A stretch of DNA of 64,000 bases. Origin: Brienomyrus brachyistius. Its lineage: Eukaryota; Chordata; Actinopteri; Osteoglossiformes; Mormyridae. The stretch is from contig NC_064554.1 of the NCBI RefSeq assembly GCF_023856365.1, positions 1,426,001-1,490,000 on the forward strand, given 5' to 3'. Below the pieces are notes generated by a model. That model had not been told where the DNA came from, searched no databases, and saw nothing but the letters and a program-made list of their open reading frames with translations. This document shows positions 33,561 to 46,032 of the stretch, one piece after another (position 1 is the first letter of the stretch; each line of letters begins with the position of its first letter). Position numbers and translations under genes: made by a program.

Positions 33561-33859
33561 TTACTTAAGGTGTCAGTTTTTGATAAACCATTAATTTAAA
33601 AACTGCTTCAATCTTGAACGTACATTTAAGCAAGCAATTAAACGTCAAAAAGTTATAACTTGCTCTGGAGTATTTACCCCCTAATTCCTCACAGTACATT
33701 GTAACTGCGTAAGACAAAATGGCCGTCAAATCGAAACTTACACATTTTGTCTTCACAGCCGCTGTCAGTTTTTACCTTCTGTTCGAATTTATTTCTAACT
33801 TGGACACGAAATACGAAATAACGAAATACAAGAGTACAGCCGTACATAAGTCTCCTTAC

Positions 33860-34050
33860 CTGCCTGGGTGGGCGGACGGGTCTTATTTCTTCAGCAAACT
33901 TTCACATGCCACCGTCTGAAATCCTGTAATGCCAGCATTGGATCCGTCATAAGTTTCGTTTCCTGTAATACAAAAGCAAACGTTACTATCTGATCTGCAA
34001 CACGCATGAGCAGCGATAGTACTTTCGGTTCAAATCGGACGTCTTCGTAA
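33860..34050 (-). promoter_or_regulatory. S-B first exon and promoter region
   Basis: Counterpart of 14369-14560, with the donor GGCAG/GTAAGG and the same 19-codon upstream frame. Confidence 0.4.
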
Positions 34051-34099
34051 CATATAATCTGGGGCGTGTATGCAATACTAACCAGCTAGAGAAATATAG

Positions 34100-34480
34100 A
34101 ATTATGTATGGACTTAATTATTTGTAACCCACAGAAGACAAATATGTACCATAACACACAAATATTTCATTATCCACAAATATGTATTTTCTAAATTTGT
34201 GTCTTGTGAAATAATATTCACAAAAATATGGAGCGATTTGTACACTTGAACCATATATTGCACTTTTACACATGCTCATTTGTGGATTAGATTACATTTG
34301 TGACTTTGCTCCTATTCATTTATGGATTTTTGTCCACAGCTGATCTGTAGAAAAAATCCACAAATATCTCACTATCCACAAATATGTATTTTCATTTGTG
34401 TTGTGTAATATATCCACAAAAATACGCATAATTTTTGATCACGTAACATTTGTGACTTTGCTCCTATTTATTTGTGGATT
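34100..34480. repeat. Internally repeated ATCCACAAATATG element
   Basis: The words ATCCACAAATATGTATTTTC and CATTTGTGACTTTGCTCCTAT each occur twice in a partly duplicated, partly inverted arrangement (TTTGTGGATT). It looks like a non-coding mobile repeat. The ends were not defined. Confidence 0.45.
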
Positions 34481-34489
34481 TTTCATGAC

Positions 34490-36270
34490 CATCCCCCTGC
34501 CCGATGACCATGTGCTGTGTCTGTCCACAGCTGACGTCAGGAGAACCCTGTTTTGGGTGAACCCACGCAAAACTGCAGGCCTGGATAAAATTCTGACATC
34601 TTCAACATCTCCCTGAGCCAGGTAGTCTCAACAACTACCACCCCATAGCACTCACATGTGTCTTCATGAAGTGCTTTGAAAGACAAGTCTTGAGGCACAA
34701 GAAAACTGGCCTATCTGTCTGACATGACCCACTTCAGTATTCCTACCGCCCAAACTGCTCCATGAGGGACGCCATATTATCTATCCTGCACCTGGCCCTC
34801 ACCCACCTGGACAAAAAGGACTCATATGTTAGAATGCTGTTCACGTATTTCAGTTCAACTTTCAACAACACCAACCCACGTTACCTAATTGGGAAATTGA
34901 GACTGCTGGGCTTTAACACTTCCTTAGGCAGTGGTGGCCTAATGCTTAGGGAAGTGCACTTGTAATTGAAAGATTGCTGATTTGAATCCCTGACCAGCAA
35001 GGTACCACTGAGGTACCCTGAGCAAGGTACCTACCGCCCCCAAGCGCTGCTCCCCAGGGCACTGAATTAGTTGCCCCCTGCCATGTCACATATGGTTTAA
35101 AGCAGAGGACACATTTCATTGTTGTGCACTGTGTGCTGTGGTGTGTCAACAATGACTAATCACTTCTCCTTATTAACTGGGTCCTGGACTTTTGTACTGA
35201 GAGGCCCCAATCAGTATCAGCATCGGCCACACAAGTTCCAGCACCATCACGCTAAGCAACGGTACCCCATGGGACTGTATGCTCAGCCTGCTTCTCTTCA
35301 CCCTGTAGACTCACAACTGTACTGCTTAGTACAGTTCTAACAGCATCGTTATGTTTGTTAATGATACCACAGCAACGGTGATGAGTCAGCTTACAGGAAA
35401 GAAATGGAGCAAGTAGTGGACTGGTGCACAGGCAACAATCTGTTTCTGAACGTAAACAAGACAAAAGAAAAGACTGTTAACTTCAGGAAGGCCCGTGGTC
35501 CACTCCCCACTATACATCAAGGGCTCAGAAGTGGAGACCATCAGGAGCATCAAATTTCTTGGTGTTCACCTGATGGATGATCTCACCTGGACCCTCAAAA
35601 CCACCTCTCTGGCCAAGAAAGCACAGCAGCAACTGCGTTTTGTATGGCAGCTGAAGAAGACAAGCCTCCCATCCTGACTAAATTCTACAATGGAACCATT
35701 GAGAGACTCCTGACCAGCTACATCGCTACCTGGTTTGGGAATTGCAACATCCCTGACCGCAAGTCCCTGCAGAAGACAGTGAATACAGAGAAAAAAATGA
35801 TTGGGACCTGTTTCCCCTCCATCCAGGGCCAGCACCAACATGGTGCCGGCACTAACTCCTCACTTCACCAGCCACTTTACTATAACTCTCTTTTACTGGC
35901 ATGTTTACAATCTCCATAACCTGCTGCCAAATTACTATACATACTGTATATTACATAGAGAAAGTTTATATTCAATATTGCTATGCACAGACAACCAGCA
36001 TACACCACTCCATTCACCCTTTTCATGTATGTACCATGTGTTTGCCCTCCTATCGTGTCATGTGTGCTATATGTGGTCCGTGGTCTGTGTCCAACCCACA
36101 TTTTTGCATTCGTGTACTTAATCTGCACTTCACCCCTGTAATTGTGTACATATAGCCCCCCATTTGTCTTATGTTATATTGCTGTTCCTGGGGAAACTAC
36201 GTCACGTACCACTGTATACTAGTGTATGGCTGACATGAAAGTAAAGTCCACTTGACTTGATTTGACTTGA
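34490..36270 (+). pseudogene. Decayed LINE (same type as 11660-12560)
   Basis: Scattered RT pieces in order: VRRTLFWVNPRKTAGLDKI, the [20 protein letters not shown] segment followed by [30 protein letters not shown], and the C-terminal ITLFYWHVYNLHNL region. The 3' end is the TTGACTTGACTTGA tail. Many stops and a SINE insertion make it dead. Confidence 0.8.
34925..35150 (+). mobile_element. tRNA-derived SINE inside the LINE
   Basis: It starts GGCAGTGGTGGCCTAATGC, has a box-B-like GATTTGAATCCC about 60 bp in, and a body with CTGAGCAAGGTACCT and CATTGTTGTGCACTG. The same family is at 50440-50670 on the minus strand. Confidence 0.75.
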
Positions 36271-36519
36271 CTTGATGCTAAGGCCTACACAGTTAACTAT
36301 GAGGATGCTTTACATGCTGCTAAATCTGTCTCCAGCTTCCATCTCATACACAGCAACATGAATCCACATTTTGTGTTCTCTATTGTCAAGAAACTATTCA
36401 TGCCGTTAATAACAAAATTTCTGCTTCACAAGAAATCTGTAATTCTTTCCTTAAAATTTTCATCTCCAAAATATCTGCCATATATGACTCTCTTGACTGA
36501 AACCACTCAAATGCAGATT

Positions 36520-36855
36520 CCATACATTTTCCAAACCGCGTATTCTACGGGGTCGCGGGGGGTCCGGAGCCTATGCCAGAAGCAATGGGCATGAGGCAGG
36601 GAACAACCCAGGATGGGGGGCCAGCCTATCGCAGGGCACACTCATACACCAGTCACTCACTCCTATGGACAATTTAGTAATTCCAATTAGCCTCAGCATG
36701 TTTTTGGACTGTGGGGGGAAACCGGAGTACCCGGAGAAAACCACACGACAACATGGGGAGAACATGCAAACTCCACACACATGTGACCCAGGCAGGGACT
36801 CGAATCTGGGTCCCAAAGGTGGGAGGCAACAGTGCTAACCACCATGCCGCCCCCC
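36520..36855 (+). repeat. CCATCC-family dispersed repeat
   Basis: Starts TTCCAAACCGCGTATTC and ends CTAACCACCATGCCGCCCC, with GCCTCAGCATGTTTTTGGAC in the middle. Confidence 0.8.
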
Positions 36856-37036
36856 CAAATGCAGATTCAATACAGTCAAATTTCGGATTGCGAGTAACTT
36901 GGTTTGCGAGTGTTTTGCAAGACGAGCAAAAAATTGTAATACATTTTAATTTGATAAATGAGCGAGGTCTTGCAATGTGAGTATTATGTATATGCTTTGT
37001 CTGCTGAACGTTACATAATCACAAATGAGCCAATGG

Positions 37037-37037
37037 T

Positions 37038-37069
<32 letters not shown>
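37037..37069 (+). repeat. (CT)n microsatellite
   Basis: About 14 CT units. Confidence 0.95.
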
Positions 37070-37073
<4 letters not shown>

Positions 37074-37489
37074 GGGATTGTGGGCAATCATTTCCCATGT
37101 TCGGTCTCAGTTGGCGTGCTTCACTCGTATTGTCAAAATTTAGTAGAAAAACACCACCCGAATAAGGGCGAGCAATAAATCTGTTTAATGGCAATGCAAT
37201 GTCCACATTTCCGCGAAATCGAAAAGGAGGAATCAAAATATAAAGTATTTTTACTTTATATTTTGTATTAATCATTTTTATATGAATATTTTTGTGTTGT
37301 TGAACGAATCATCAAGTTTCCATTATTTCTAATGGGAAAATTCGCTTTGATATACGAGTGCTTTGGATTACAGGCACGTCTCCGGAACGAATTATACTCA
37401 CAATTCGAGGTTTTACTCTATTTCTGTTCTAAATAACTTCTGTTCTGTCAGTATTGATAGATTTTCTGTGACATTATGATATAATCTGT

Positions 37490-38665
37490 GACATAATCTG
37501 TGCTGCAAATATTGCCACCTGCTCACTTGACCTTTTTCCGACACTGCTCACTAAGAAATGTCTCCCAGTGCTCAGTCCCTTCCTCACCACCCTCATCAGT
37601 CCATCCTTAACCAATGGCCATGTATGCACTGTTTTCAAATGAGCAGCTGTTACCCCCATTCTTAAAAAGCCTGGTCTGCACCCAACTAACCTTTTTAACT
37701 ACTGCTCAATTTCAAATCCTCCTTTCTTTTCAAAAATTCTAGAATGTATAATCTACTCCTAGCTTATTATCAATCTCCAGAATAATAGCCACCTCAAACC
37801 ACGTCAGTCCAGCTTCCGTCAGTTCCACAATATGGGAACCTTCTTAGTTAAGGTTGGTGCTATAAGCCTCCTACTTTTGCTTGATTTATGTGTTGCCTTT
37901 GACACAATCTCACAATCCATTCTGATTCAGGGATTCCACAACCTGCTCTTCATCATTCATCCCCTAGGCCAGATCATTCACTGCTTCTATCAAATTTTTT
38001 ACCTCAATGCCGATGCTAATGCTGATACACAGATCTACTTCAGTACCAGCTCCATAATCAGCCTGCTATTATGAATTTCTCAAGCTTAACAGTGATAAGA
38101 CGGAACTTATTGTCCAACAGTTACAATCCACACTTAACAAAGTTAGGTTGATTATCCTCCATTGGGACCACACCACCATCACCTGTGCTCTGCTGGTTTG
38201 TAACTTTGGTGTTACCTTTGACCAAACCCTCTCAATATGACGCTCACACACATTCCACAGTAAAAATAACTTTCTTCCATCTCATCAACATCGTCCAGCT
38301 TAGGCCCTGCCTTTCTGAGTCCCTCATTCACACCTTTATCTCTAGCCAGCTTGACTACTGCAACTCCATCTTCATCCCCCCATCCAAACCCCATGGTTTT
38401 GGTGACCATGCCGTTTCCCGTTCAGCTCACTATCACCCAGCTATCATCCAGCTAATTCCCTTCCTATTGCCATTTGCCAGTTGAATGCAGTCTCCAATTT
38501 CAAATCCAAACTTGAAAACCTTACCATTTGCTAAAGCCTGTAATCCTCCCTATCCATAAAATGTTTGTTTGTGGTTGTTGTTTTGTCATATCTGTTTACT
38601 TTGTTATCCCATGTAAGTGTCTTTGAGTTTTTGAAAAGTGCTATATAAATATATTAATAGTTATT
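37490..38665 (+). pseudogene. L2-like LINE remnant
   Basis: Fragments of an L2-type RT: AAVTPILKKPGLHPTNLFNY, the FSKILE start of the next block, LLLLLDLCVAFDTISQSIL (A-motif region), FHLINIVQLRPCLSES and LDYCNSIFI. The 3' end TGAAAAGTGCTATATAAAT is the usual L2 tail. Frames are broken throughout. Confidence 0.85.
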
Positions 38666-39119
38666 ATTATTATAAAAACTAGTAAACCCTTAACACACAT
38701 TATAAACAAAAAATCTATTTTACAGCTCTTTTCTGTAACTGAAATTCTTTATTTGTGCTACAATTACTGGGCAATCAGTCATACCATTTTCAGACTTGTC
38801 TGACATGTCAGACTTGTTTGTACATGAAAAACCTTTAAAATAGAATGTGCACATTTTGTACAGCATAATACATTCCCTTGGTGGGTGCGATGACATGCGT
38901 GCATGGCAACAAACTTTATGTTTATGGAATATATTATATATTGGAAAAAATAATTCAACTGAAGATCATCCTCAACAGAGGAAGCAGGTAGCATTTGTAG
39001 ATAAGCAGAACTTTTGTTTACAGTCACATTATTTTAACATTTATAGGTAAAACAGAATTCTCTTTCTATGCGTCTTTAATGAAAATCAAAACACTGGTCC
39101 TAAATCCTTTCCCAAATTT

Positions 39120-39445
39120 CAATTGTCACATCTGAGTTTGGAAGAAGGTGAAGGCAGGCATAGAAGCAAACAAAATCAGGCTTTATTTGAAATAAACTGG
39201 AACAGAACCAAACCAAATGGACCACGAGGGGTCAAAATGGGAAACCGGGTATCGGGCTGAAGGCGCAAACGTGAGGAAACATGGGAACATAAACAGGGAG
39301 TGATGACAATGACAAGACTGAAGCTCATAATATTAATCACACTTAAATACAGAGGACTAATGAGGGAACACAACAAGTGGCTGCTAACGTGTATCACGGG
39401 AGGAGCAGAAATGAGAGGTGAGACAAACAATGCCCAGGGTAATGA
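39120..39445 (-). repeat. Dispersed repeat, possibly LTR-derived
   Basis: The pattern AATCAGGCTTTATTTGAAAT, GAACAGAACCAAACCAAATGG and AAACATGGGAACATAAACAG resembles a fish LTR-type repeat seen in reverse. Boundaries are not clear. Confidence 0.35.
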
Positions 39446-39689
39446 TAGGGCATGATATCAATGTCATCCTTCATTGCCAGAATCCTGAAATGAAAGAGAA
39501 GGAATGATTAATTACTGTAACACAATAGCACAAATTCAAAATGTTTATTCTTAAATCAATATCTCTGTAGGGAAGAAAACAGAGACCTTTTAGACTTAAA
39601 AATTAAGACCTGGAATGAGTACACTGGTGTTTGTTAGCATAGTGTTTCCCAGCCTAGTCCTCGGAGTCCCCCAGACAGTTCACAATTTC

Positions 39690-40195
39690 AAGAGCAAAAA
39701 TTTGTATTGTTTGACAGGGAGCTGGAAGGGAGCAAAAATGTGAAACGTCTGGCAGGGGGCTGGGAGGGAGCAAAAATATGGACTGTCTGAGAGTCCCCAA
39801 GGACTGAGTTGAGAATCACTCTCTTAGCAGACCATGGACTCATATAAACCAGCATTGTCACACACAGCCAAACAGCTCTTTTGCTCCCAAACTCACCCTG
39901 TTGGCCCCTGTGTTTCCGTTTTTGCCAACCGGCCATTTTTCTGCCTGTGAAGGATTTGCAGTTTGGTGATGAGGAATTTCTTGTCAACTCCCTCCTGCAC
40001 ACAGACAGAAAGAAATTCCCATTGCAGGTAACAAAACTATTCTGGATCACAAGACGTGTCCCTTTTGGGATTCCAGGTATACCCACATTTCTAATCTGTT
40101 CTTGTAAGAGGCTGACAATCTTTTGCTGTCCATCTACTACTTGGGTGTGAAAATAAATTATTTTACTGAAAATAAAAGGAGAAAGAAAGACTGAA
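39690..40195 (-). other. Exon-like open segment, unassigned
   Basis: A strong acceptor (CTCCTTTTATTTTCAG) precedes an open frame reading KIIYFHTQVVDGQQKIVSLL then IPGIPKGTRLVIQN. It stays open for well over 100 codons, with no clear donor. It could be a stranded exon of a host gene or part of an unrecognised element. Confidence 0.3.
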
Positions 40196-40839
40196 ATATA
40201 CAAATGGTTCCTTTTCAGATGAACTAAGCGCAGACAGACAGGCAATAGTGTAAACTTGGGGGGAAAAAAAGAAAAAATCAATTGAAATTAATTGTCCAAT
40301 TGAAACTGACAGTCATGCAAGCACTTGCTGGGATATTGAGAAGCAACTCACAGAAAACACAGCAGGGAGATAAAGAGGGTGTTCATGTGCTGGGCATTCG
40401 GGGGCCTTCTGGGAAGCTGAAAGTTCATCTTCAAGCTGGTCTGACAGGAGGAGCAGAAGCGACAGCGACATAGTCGTAAAAACAGGGAAACGATGCTTTG
40501 CATTTTTTACGATACTGATTACTTTGTAAGCCTTGCAAATGTCTGATTATTTGTCAGCTATGCAAATGGACATGGAAGAAACTTGATTTTAGTCTGGCAG
40601 TTATGAAATTAGTTTGACACCTGGTGGTGAAGTTCAAGTACTGCAGGCTGCATTCTATTCTAAAGTGTACAGAACCCTGAATTACTTCTAACAGGAAGAC
40701 AGCTATGAAATTCTCTTAAAATGTGCTCTGAGGCCATAAAGTTTACCAAAAACAAATCATTTTCTGTTCTATATTGAGCCATTTTGACATAAGTAGCCTT
40801 TGAATGCCTTTGCTTGTCCAGAACAAGCAAAAATTCAAG

Positions 40840-41060
40840 ACAATAACAAATTTATTTTTGTATAGCGCATTATCACAACATTACATCGTCTCAAAGCGCT
40901 TTACAGCATCCCCACCCAAAGCCCCCAGTGAGTAAGCCATAGGCAACAGTGGCAAGGAAAAACTCCCTAGAAGGAACAAACCTTGGGAGGGACCAGACTC
41001 AAAGGGGAAGCCCATCCTCCAGGGGTCGGCAGGGAGAGTCAGATTGGAGAGATCACTAAG
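40840..41060 (-). repeat. LINE 3'-end fragment, reverse orientation
   Basis: TTTATTTTTGTATAGCGCAT, AAAGCGCTTTACAGCATCC and GGCAAGGAAAAACTCCCTAG are the reverse of common L2/RTE-like tails. Confidence 0.6.
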
Positions 41061-41239
41061 TGCTGAGTCATACTGTCCAAATCATAAAATTTGAGACATA
41101 ACCAAGGAGCAGGGGGGAGATGACAAGCCAGTGCTGACTGTCCCTCCAATCGCAAGGCAACCAGAGGTAAGGCAGCGGGTCATATATGAAAGATGCCTCG
41201 TGTATGCTTGTCATTTGTTTTTTGCTGGCATGAAGTGCG

Positions 41240-44195
41240 GCTCACAAGACCCCTTGATGAGAAAAATAATGGATCCACGAACTTCCTTGCCCGGACACAG
41301 GTCACAGGGTCCCCCCGGAGCCAAGCCTGGGGGTGGGGCTCGATGGTGAGCACCTGGTGACCAGGCCTGCACCCATGAGGCCTGGTCGGGTACAGCCAGA
41401 TGAAGGCATGTGGGTCCCCCCTCCAATGGCCTGTAGGAGGGGCCAAAGGGGTCGGGTGCAGTGCGAGTTGGGCAGTGGCCGAAGGCGGGAACCTTAGCGA
41501 TACGATCCTCGACTGCAGAAGCTAGCTATAGGGAAATGGAATGTCACCTCTCTGGTGGGGAAGGAGCCTGAGCTGGTGCGCGAGGTTGTAAGGTTCTGAC
41601 TAGATATAGTCAGGCTCACCTCAACGCATGGCTTGGGCTCTGGAAGGGGGTTGGACCCTCTTCCATTCTGGAGTTGCTCATGGGGAGAGACGCCAAACAG
41701 GGGTGAGCATACTTATTGCCCCCTGGCTGGGTGCCTGTACATTGGGGTTTACCGCAGTGGACGAGAGGGTAGCCTCCCTTCGCCTTCGGGGACGGGTCCT
41801 GACTGTTGTTTGCGCTTATGCGCCAAACGGCAGTTCAAAATACCCACCCTTTTTGGAGTCCTTGGAAGGGATGTTGGAGAGCGCTCCTCCTGGGGACTCT
41901 CTTGTTTTGCTGGGGGACTTCAATGCTCACGTGGACAATGAGACCTGGAAGGCCGTGCGTGATTGGGAGGAACGGCCCCCCCGATCTGAATCCGAGCTGC
42001 GTTTTGTTATTGGACTTCTGTGCTCGTCATAGATTATCCATAATGAACACCATGTTCAAGCATAAGGGTGTCCATATGTGCACTTGGCACCAGGACACCC
42101 TAGGCCGCAGTTCGATGATCGACTTTGTAGTCGTGTCGTCAAACTTGTGGCCACATGTCTTGGACACTCGGGTGAAGAGAGGGGGGGAGCTGTCAACTGA
42201 TTACTACCTGGTGGTGGGTTGGCTCCACTGGTGGGGGAGGAAGCCGGCCAGGCCTGGCAGGCCCAAGCGTATAGTGAGGATCTGCTTGGAACATCTGGCG
42301 GAATTCCCTGTCAGGAGGAGCTTCAACTCCCACCTCCGGCAGAGCTTTTCCCATGTCCCGGGGGAGGCGAGGGATATTGAGTCTGATTGGGCCTTGTTCC
42401 GTGCCTCCATTGTGGAAGCAGCTGACCGGAGATGTGGCCGTAAGGTGGTCGGTGCCTGTCGCGGCAGCAATCCCCAAACCCACTGGTGGACACCGGCAGT
42501 GAAGGATGCTGTCAAGCTGAAGAAGGACTGTGGGACTCCAGAGGAAGCTGATGAGTACCGGCGGGCCAAGCGGAACATGGCTTCAACGGTCTCTGAGGCA
42601 AAAACTCAGATATGGGAGGAGTTTGGCAAGGTCACGGAAAATGACTTCTGGACAGCTTCGAGGAGATTCTGGTCCACCATCCAGTATCTCAGGGCAGGAA
42701 AGTGGTGCAACATCAACATGTTTATGGTGGGGATGGGGGGCTGCTGACCTCAGCTCGGGACATTTTAAGTCCCACCGACAGGGAGGGAGGTCACTGAGGT
42801 AGATAAAAAGCTCCTCGGTGGCTGGGCCCTGAGGGTGGATGAGATCAGCCCGGAGTTCCTTAAGACTCTGGATGCTGTGGGGCTGTCCTGGTTGACACGC
42901 ATCTGCAGCATCGCGTGGATATCAGGGGCGGTACCTCTGGATTGGCAGACCGGGGTGGTGGTACCTCTCTTTAAGAAGGGGGACTGGAGGTTGTGTTCCA
43001 ACTAAAAGGGGAATACACTCCCCAGACTCCCTGGTAAGGTCTATTCGGGGGTGCTGGAGAAGAGGGTCCGTCGGATTGTCGAAGCTCGGATTCAGGAGGA
43101 TCAGTGTGGTTTTCGCCCTGGCCATGGAACAGTGGACCAGCTGTATACTCTCAGCAGGGTTTTGGAGGGTTCATGGGAGTTTGCCCAACCAGTCTACAGG
43201 TGTTTTGTGGACTTGGAGAAGGCATTCAACCATGTCCCTTGGGGAGTCTTGTGGGGAGTGGTCTGGGAGTATGGGGTGCCGGGCTTCCTTATAAGAGCTG
43301 TTCGGACCAGTGTCAGAGCTTGGTCCGCATGGGCGGCAATAAGTCAGACTCATTTCCCGTGAGGGTTGGACTCCGTCAGGGCTGCCCTTTGTCACCGATT
43401 CTGTTCATAGCTTTTATAGACAGAATTTCTAGCCGCAGCTGGGGCATGGAGGGTGTCCGGTTTGGTGACCTCAGGATTAGGTCTCTTTTTGCAGATGATG
43501 TGGTTCTGTTGGCTTCATGATTGGCTGTGACCTTCGGCTCTCACTAGGACAGTTCAGAGGTGAGTGTGAAGCAGCTGGGATGAGAATCAACAGCTCCAAA
43601 TCCAAGACCATGGTCCTCGGCCAGAAAAGAGTAGAATGCTCTCTCTGGGTTGAGGAGGGGGGTCCTCCCCCAAGTGGAGGAGTTTACCTGTAAGTATCTG
43701 CATCAGTCTGTCATGATGAGCCAAAATGCAAAGCTCTCGATTTACCAGTCGATCTACGTTCCTACCCTCACCTATGGTCACGAGCTGTGGGTAGTGACCA
43801 AAAGAACGACATCGTGAGTACAAGCAGCGGAAATGAGTTTCCTCTTCAGGGTGGCTGGGCTCTCCCTTAGAGATAAGGTGAGGAGCTCAGTTATTCGGAA
43901 GGGACTCAGAGTAGTGCCGCTGCTCCTCTGCATTGAGAGGAGCCAGATGGGGTGGCTCGGGCATCTGATTAGGATGCCTCCTGGACACCTCCCTGGTGAG
44001 GTGTTCCAGGCATGTCCCACTGGAAGGAGGCCCCAGGGTAGACCCAGAACACGCTGAAGGGACTATGTCTCTCGGCTGGCCTGGGAACGCCTCAGGATTC
44101 CCCCGGAGGAGCTGGATGAAGTGGCCGGGGAGAGGGAAGTCTGGGAAATTTCCTGCGAGTCAACCTCGGATAAGCGGAGGATAATGGATGGATGT
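41240..44195 (+). pseudogene. Nearly full-length APE-type LINE, frame-broken
   Basis: Endonuclease: GKWNVTSLVGKE (about 41533), [30 protein letters not shown] (about 41905-41945), SMIDFVVVSS and STDYYLVV. Reverse transcriptase: EDQCGFRPGHGTVDQLYTL (about 43095), CFVDLEKAFNHVPWGVLW (about 43203), RVGLRQGCPLSPILF (about 43363) and FADDVVLLAS (about 43488). The C-terminal end is MGWLGHLIRMPPGHLPGEVF (about 43950), followed by RPQGRPRTR. The 3' tail is AATGGATGGATG. At least four frame breaks or stops are visible (for example between 42032 and 42050, and after 42746), so it is not autonomous. The same family left the debris at 19225-20560. Confidence 0.9.
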
Positions 44196-44355
44196 ATTTC
44201 AGTTTCTGTATGTTATATATGAGCCCCTCCCTATCTTCCTGTAAGTATGTCGGGGGTCTTCTTCACAAGTTTATATAATTAATATAAATGTGAATGTAAA
44301 TACTTTTGAGAATATGTATGAAGTTGTAATTAAATATAAAGTTGTTAGTCAAAGG

Positions 44356-44780
44356 AAATAAAGTCAAGGAAAAATCTTATATTCAGGTGAGGCAGTGTGG
44401 ATGCTTGGACAGGGAACAGGTGTTACAGGCCATTTAAGGTACATTATTCTTAATAAGTGCTAATAGGAAAAGCAGCTGTGGTTTCTAACAAAGGGCATAA
44501 AACTGGATTTCACTAATAGCTTAAGTAAGGACTGTATTGATTATGTCATACTGTATCTATGGCAACAAGGTTCAATTTGTCACTGGCTATTTGGACCACA
44601 TTAATATCAGACAGCTGAACCATGATGTTTCTCATTAAAACCCCAGTTGGAGTGATGTTTCCCATTAAGATGAGTATTAGGGCCACCGTCCTCCCAACTG
44701 GATGGTCTAAATAACCACAAACAGGACGTCCAGCCAGAGTTCCTTTGGTTTATTGTTCAATGGGAAAAATCCATTTTGTT
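44356..44780. repeat. Local direct duplication, copy 1
   Basis: Near-identical to 48840-49180 (from CAAGGAAAAATCTTATATTC to GGGAAAAATCCATTTT), in the same orientation about 4.48 kb apart. Copy 1 has about 80 bp that copy 2 lacks before the TTCCTTTGGTTTATTG segment. Confidence 0.85.
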
Positions 44781-44929
44781 GAGTTGTCCTCCGGGTGGTG
44801 GTGGTGGTAGAAAAAAAAAGAAGAATTAGCAAAAATCATTTCCATGCTCTGTGACATTTATTAAACGCTGCACCATTCAGATACCTTGGGAGGTATTACG
44901 GTGTCCAGCAGGGGGCGTCATTTACATTT

Positions 44930-45232
44930 TTTTACACAGAACAGCAGAAATAGTTTGACGACTTGCAAAGCAGGCAGTAATGGAACAGGACCCCCAGCCT
45001 GCCGAAAGTAATATTGTTACTTTTAGTCATTAAGAACCTAAACTCCAGTCTATCTACAAGACCCTCACTGGTCTCATTAGCTTGGACAGACTGCTTTTCG
45101 TTTTTGTAAGGGGGTCGTGAGGCTCCTGAGAAGGAGCCAGGGTTACCAGACAAGTTCCTGGCCATAAAGGAGCTCCAGCATGTTCCAGCACCCCCTTCCT
45201 CTTCAGCACTTTCTGTAAAAAACACCTGGGGA
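44930..45232 (-). other. Exon-like open segment, unassigned
   Basis: The acceptor CTTGTCCCCAG precedes VFFTESAEEEGGAGTCW and about 95 open codons to a TAA (44932-44934). The composition looks protein-like at first (SGNPGSFSGASRPPYKN). No family was recognised and there are no neighbouring exons. Confidence 0.3.
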
Positions 45233-45299
45233 CAAGCGGAGATATTCCTCAGAGAAAAAGACACACCTCACACATTAGGGTAGTGAGGGAGGGGCCACC

Positions 45300-45412
45300 A
45301 AGTGTGTCTAACCAGAAGGTTGTTAGTTCAAATCCCTGGAAGGATCCTGCTGCAGGACCCTTCAGCAAGGTGCTTAACCTCATGCTCCTTGTGTAGTACT
45401 ATTATATAAACA
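45300..45412 (+). repeat. SINE-type fragment
   Basis: A box-B-like TTAGTTCAAATCCC followed by GACCCTTCAGCAAGGTGCTT, as in fish tRNA-derived SINE bodies. Confidence 0.55.
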
Positions 45413-45771
45413 GGGGCCTCATCTGATAACTATTGGTACCATAAATGGTATTTTCATTTTTTCCCTGAGACAAAATAGAACATCAGATGGTCAGACCTAA
45501 ATGGCACCAGATGAGTTTCATCTGCAATGTTTAATGCAAATTATGTTGTTATAATATGTTCTGGCCTGGCACCTAAAGAGGGATATTACTGTTGTACTGT
45601 GGGAAGATACTGTGCTTGGCTTTAATAAATACCCATGGTCAGTAAGCAAGGTATAAGTCTGACTGAGGTCATATTTTAAGCAGGAGTTGTAGATAAGACT
45701 CATATGAAGTCGTTTAGGTCTGACCACCAGATGTTGTATTTTGTATATAAAATATATATTCTGTCATGACC

Positions 45772-46030
45772 TGCTCGTCGACTCCTCATGTGTGCCACGC
45801 CCCCTGCTTACCCACGTGTGCTTCCCTGATTGTATCCAGCCCCGTCTGATTATGTTGCTCAGTCCTGTCCTATTTAAGTCCTGGTCTTGCTTGTCTCCCC
45901 TGTCTGTCATTGATGTTAGATAATGTTTGTGTTCCTTAATAAACCCCAGTTTCCCCGTTTTCTGCCTGCCTGCTCGTTCCTGATCGCTCGCGCTGCCTGA
46001 GCGATCTCCCGTTCGGCACGTCCCATGACA
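45772..46030 (+). repeat. 5' LTR
   Basis: Starts TGTCATGACCTGCTC and ends CACGTCCCATGACA. It contains a TATTTAAG box-like word, CTTAATAAACCCC (polyadenylation-type) and a GATCGCTCGCGC end. Confidence 0.85.
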
Positions 46031-46032
46031 GA

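Noticed and set aside
39881..40150. Plus-strand frame ending at a CAG/GTAACA donor
   Set aside because: Less protein-like than the minus-strand frame over the same bases, and no clear acceptor.
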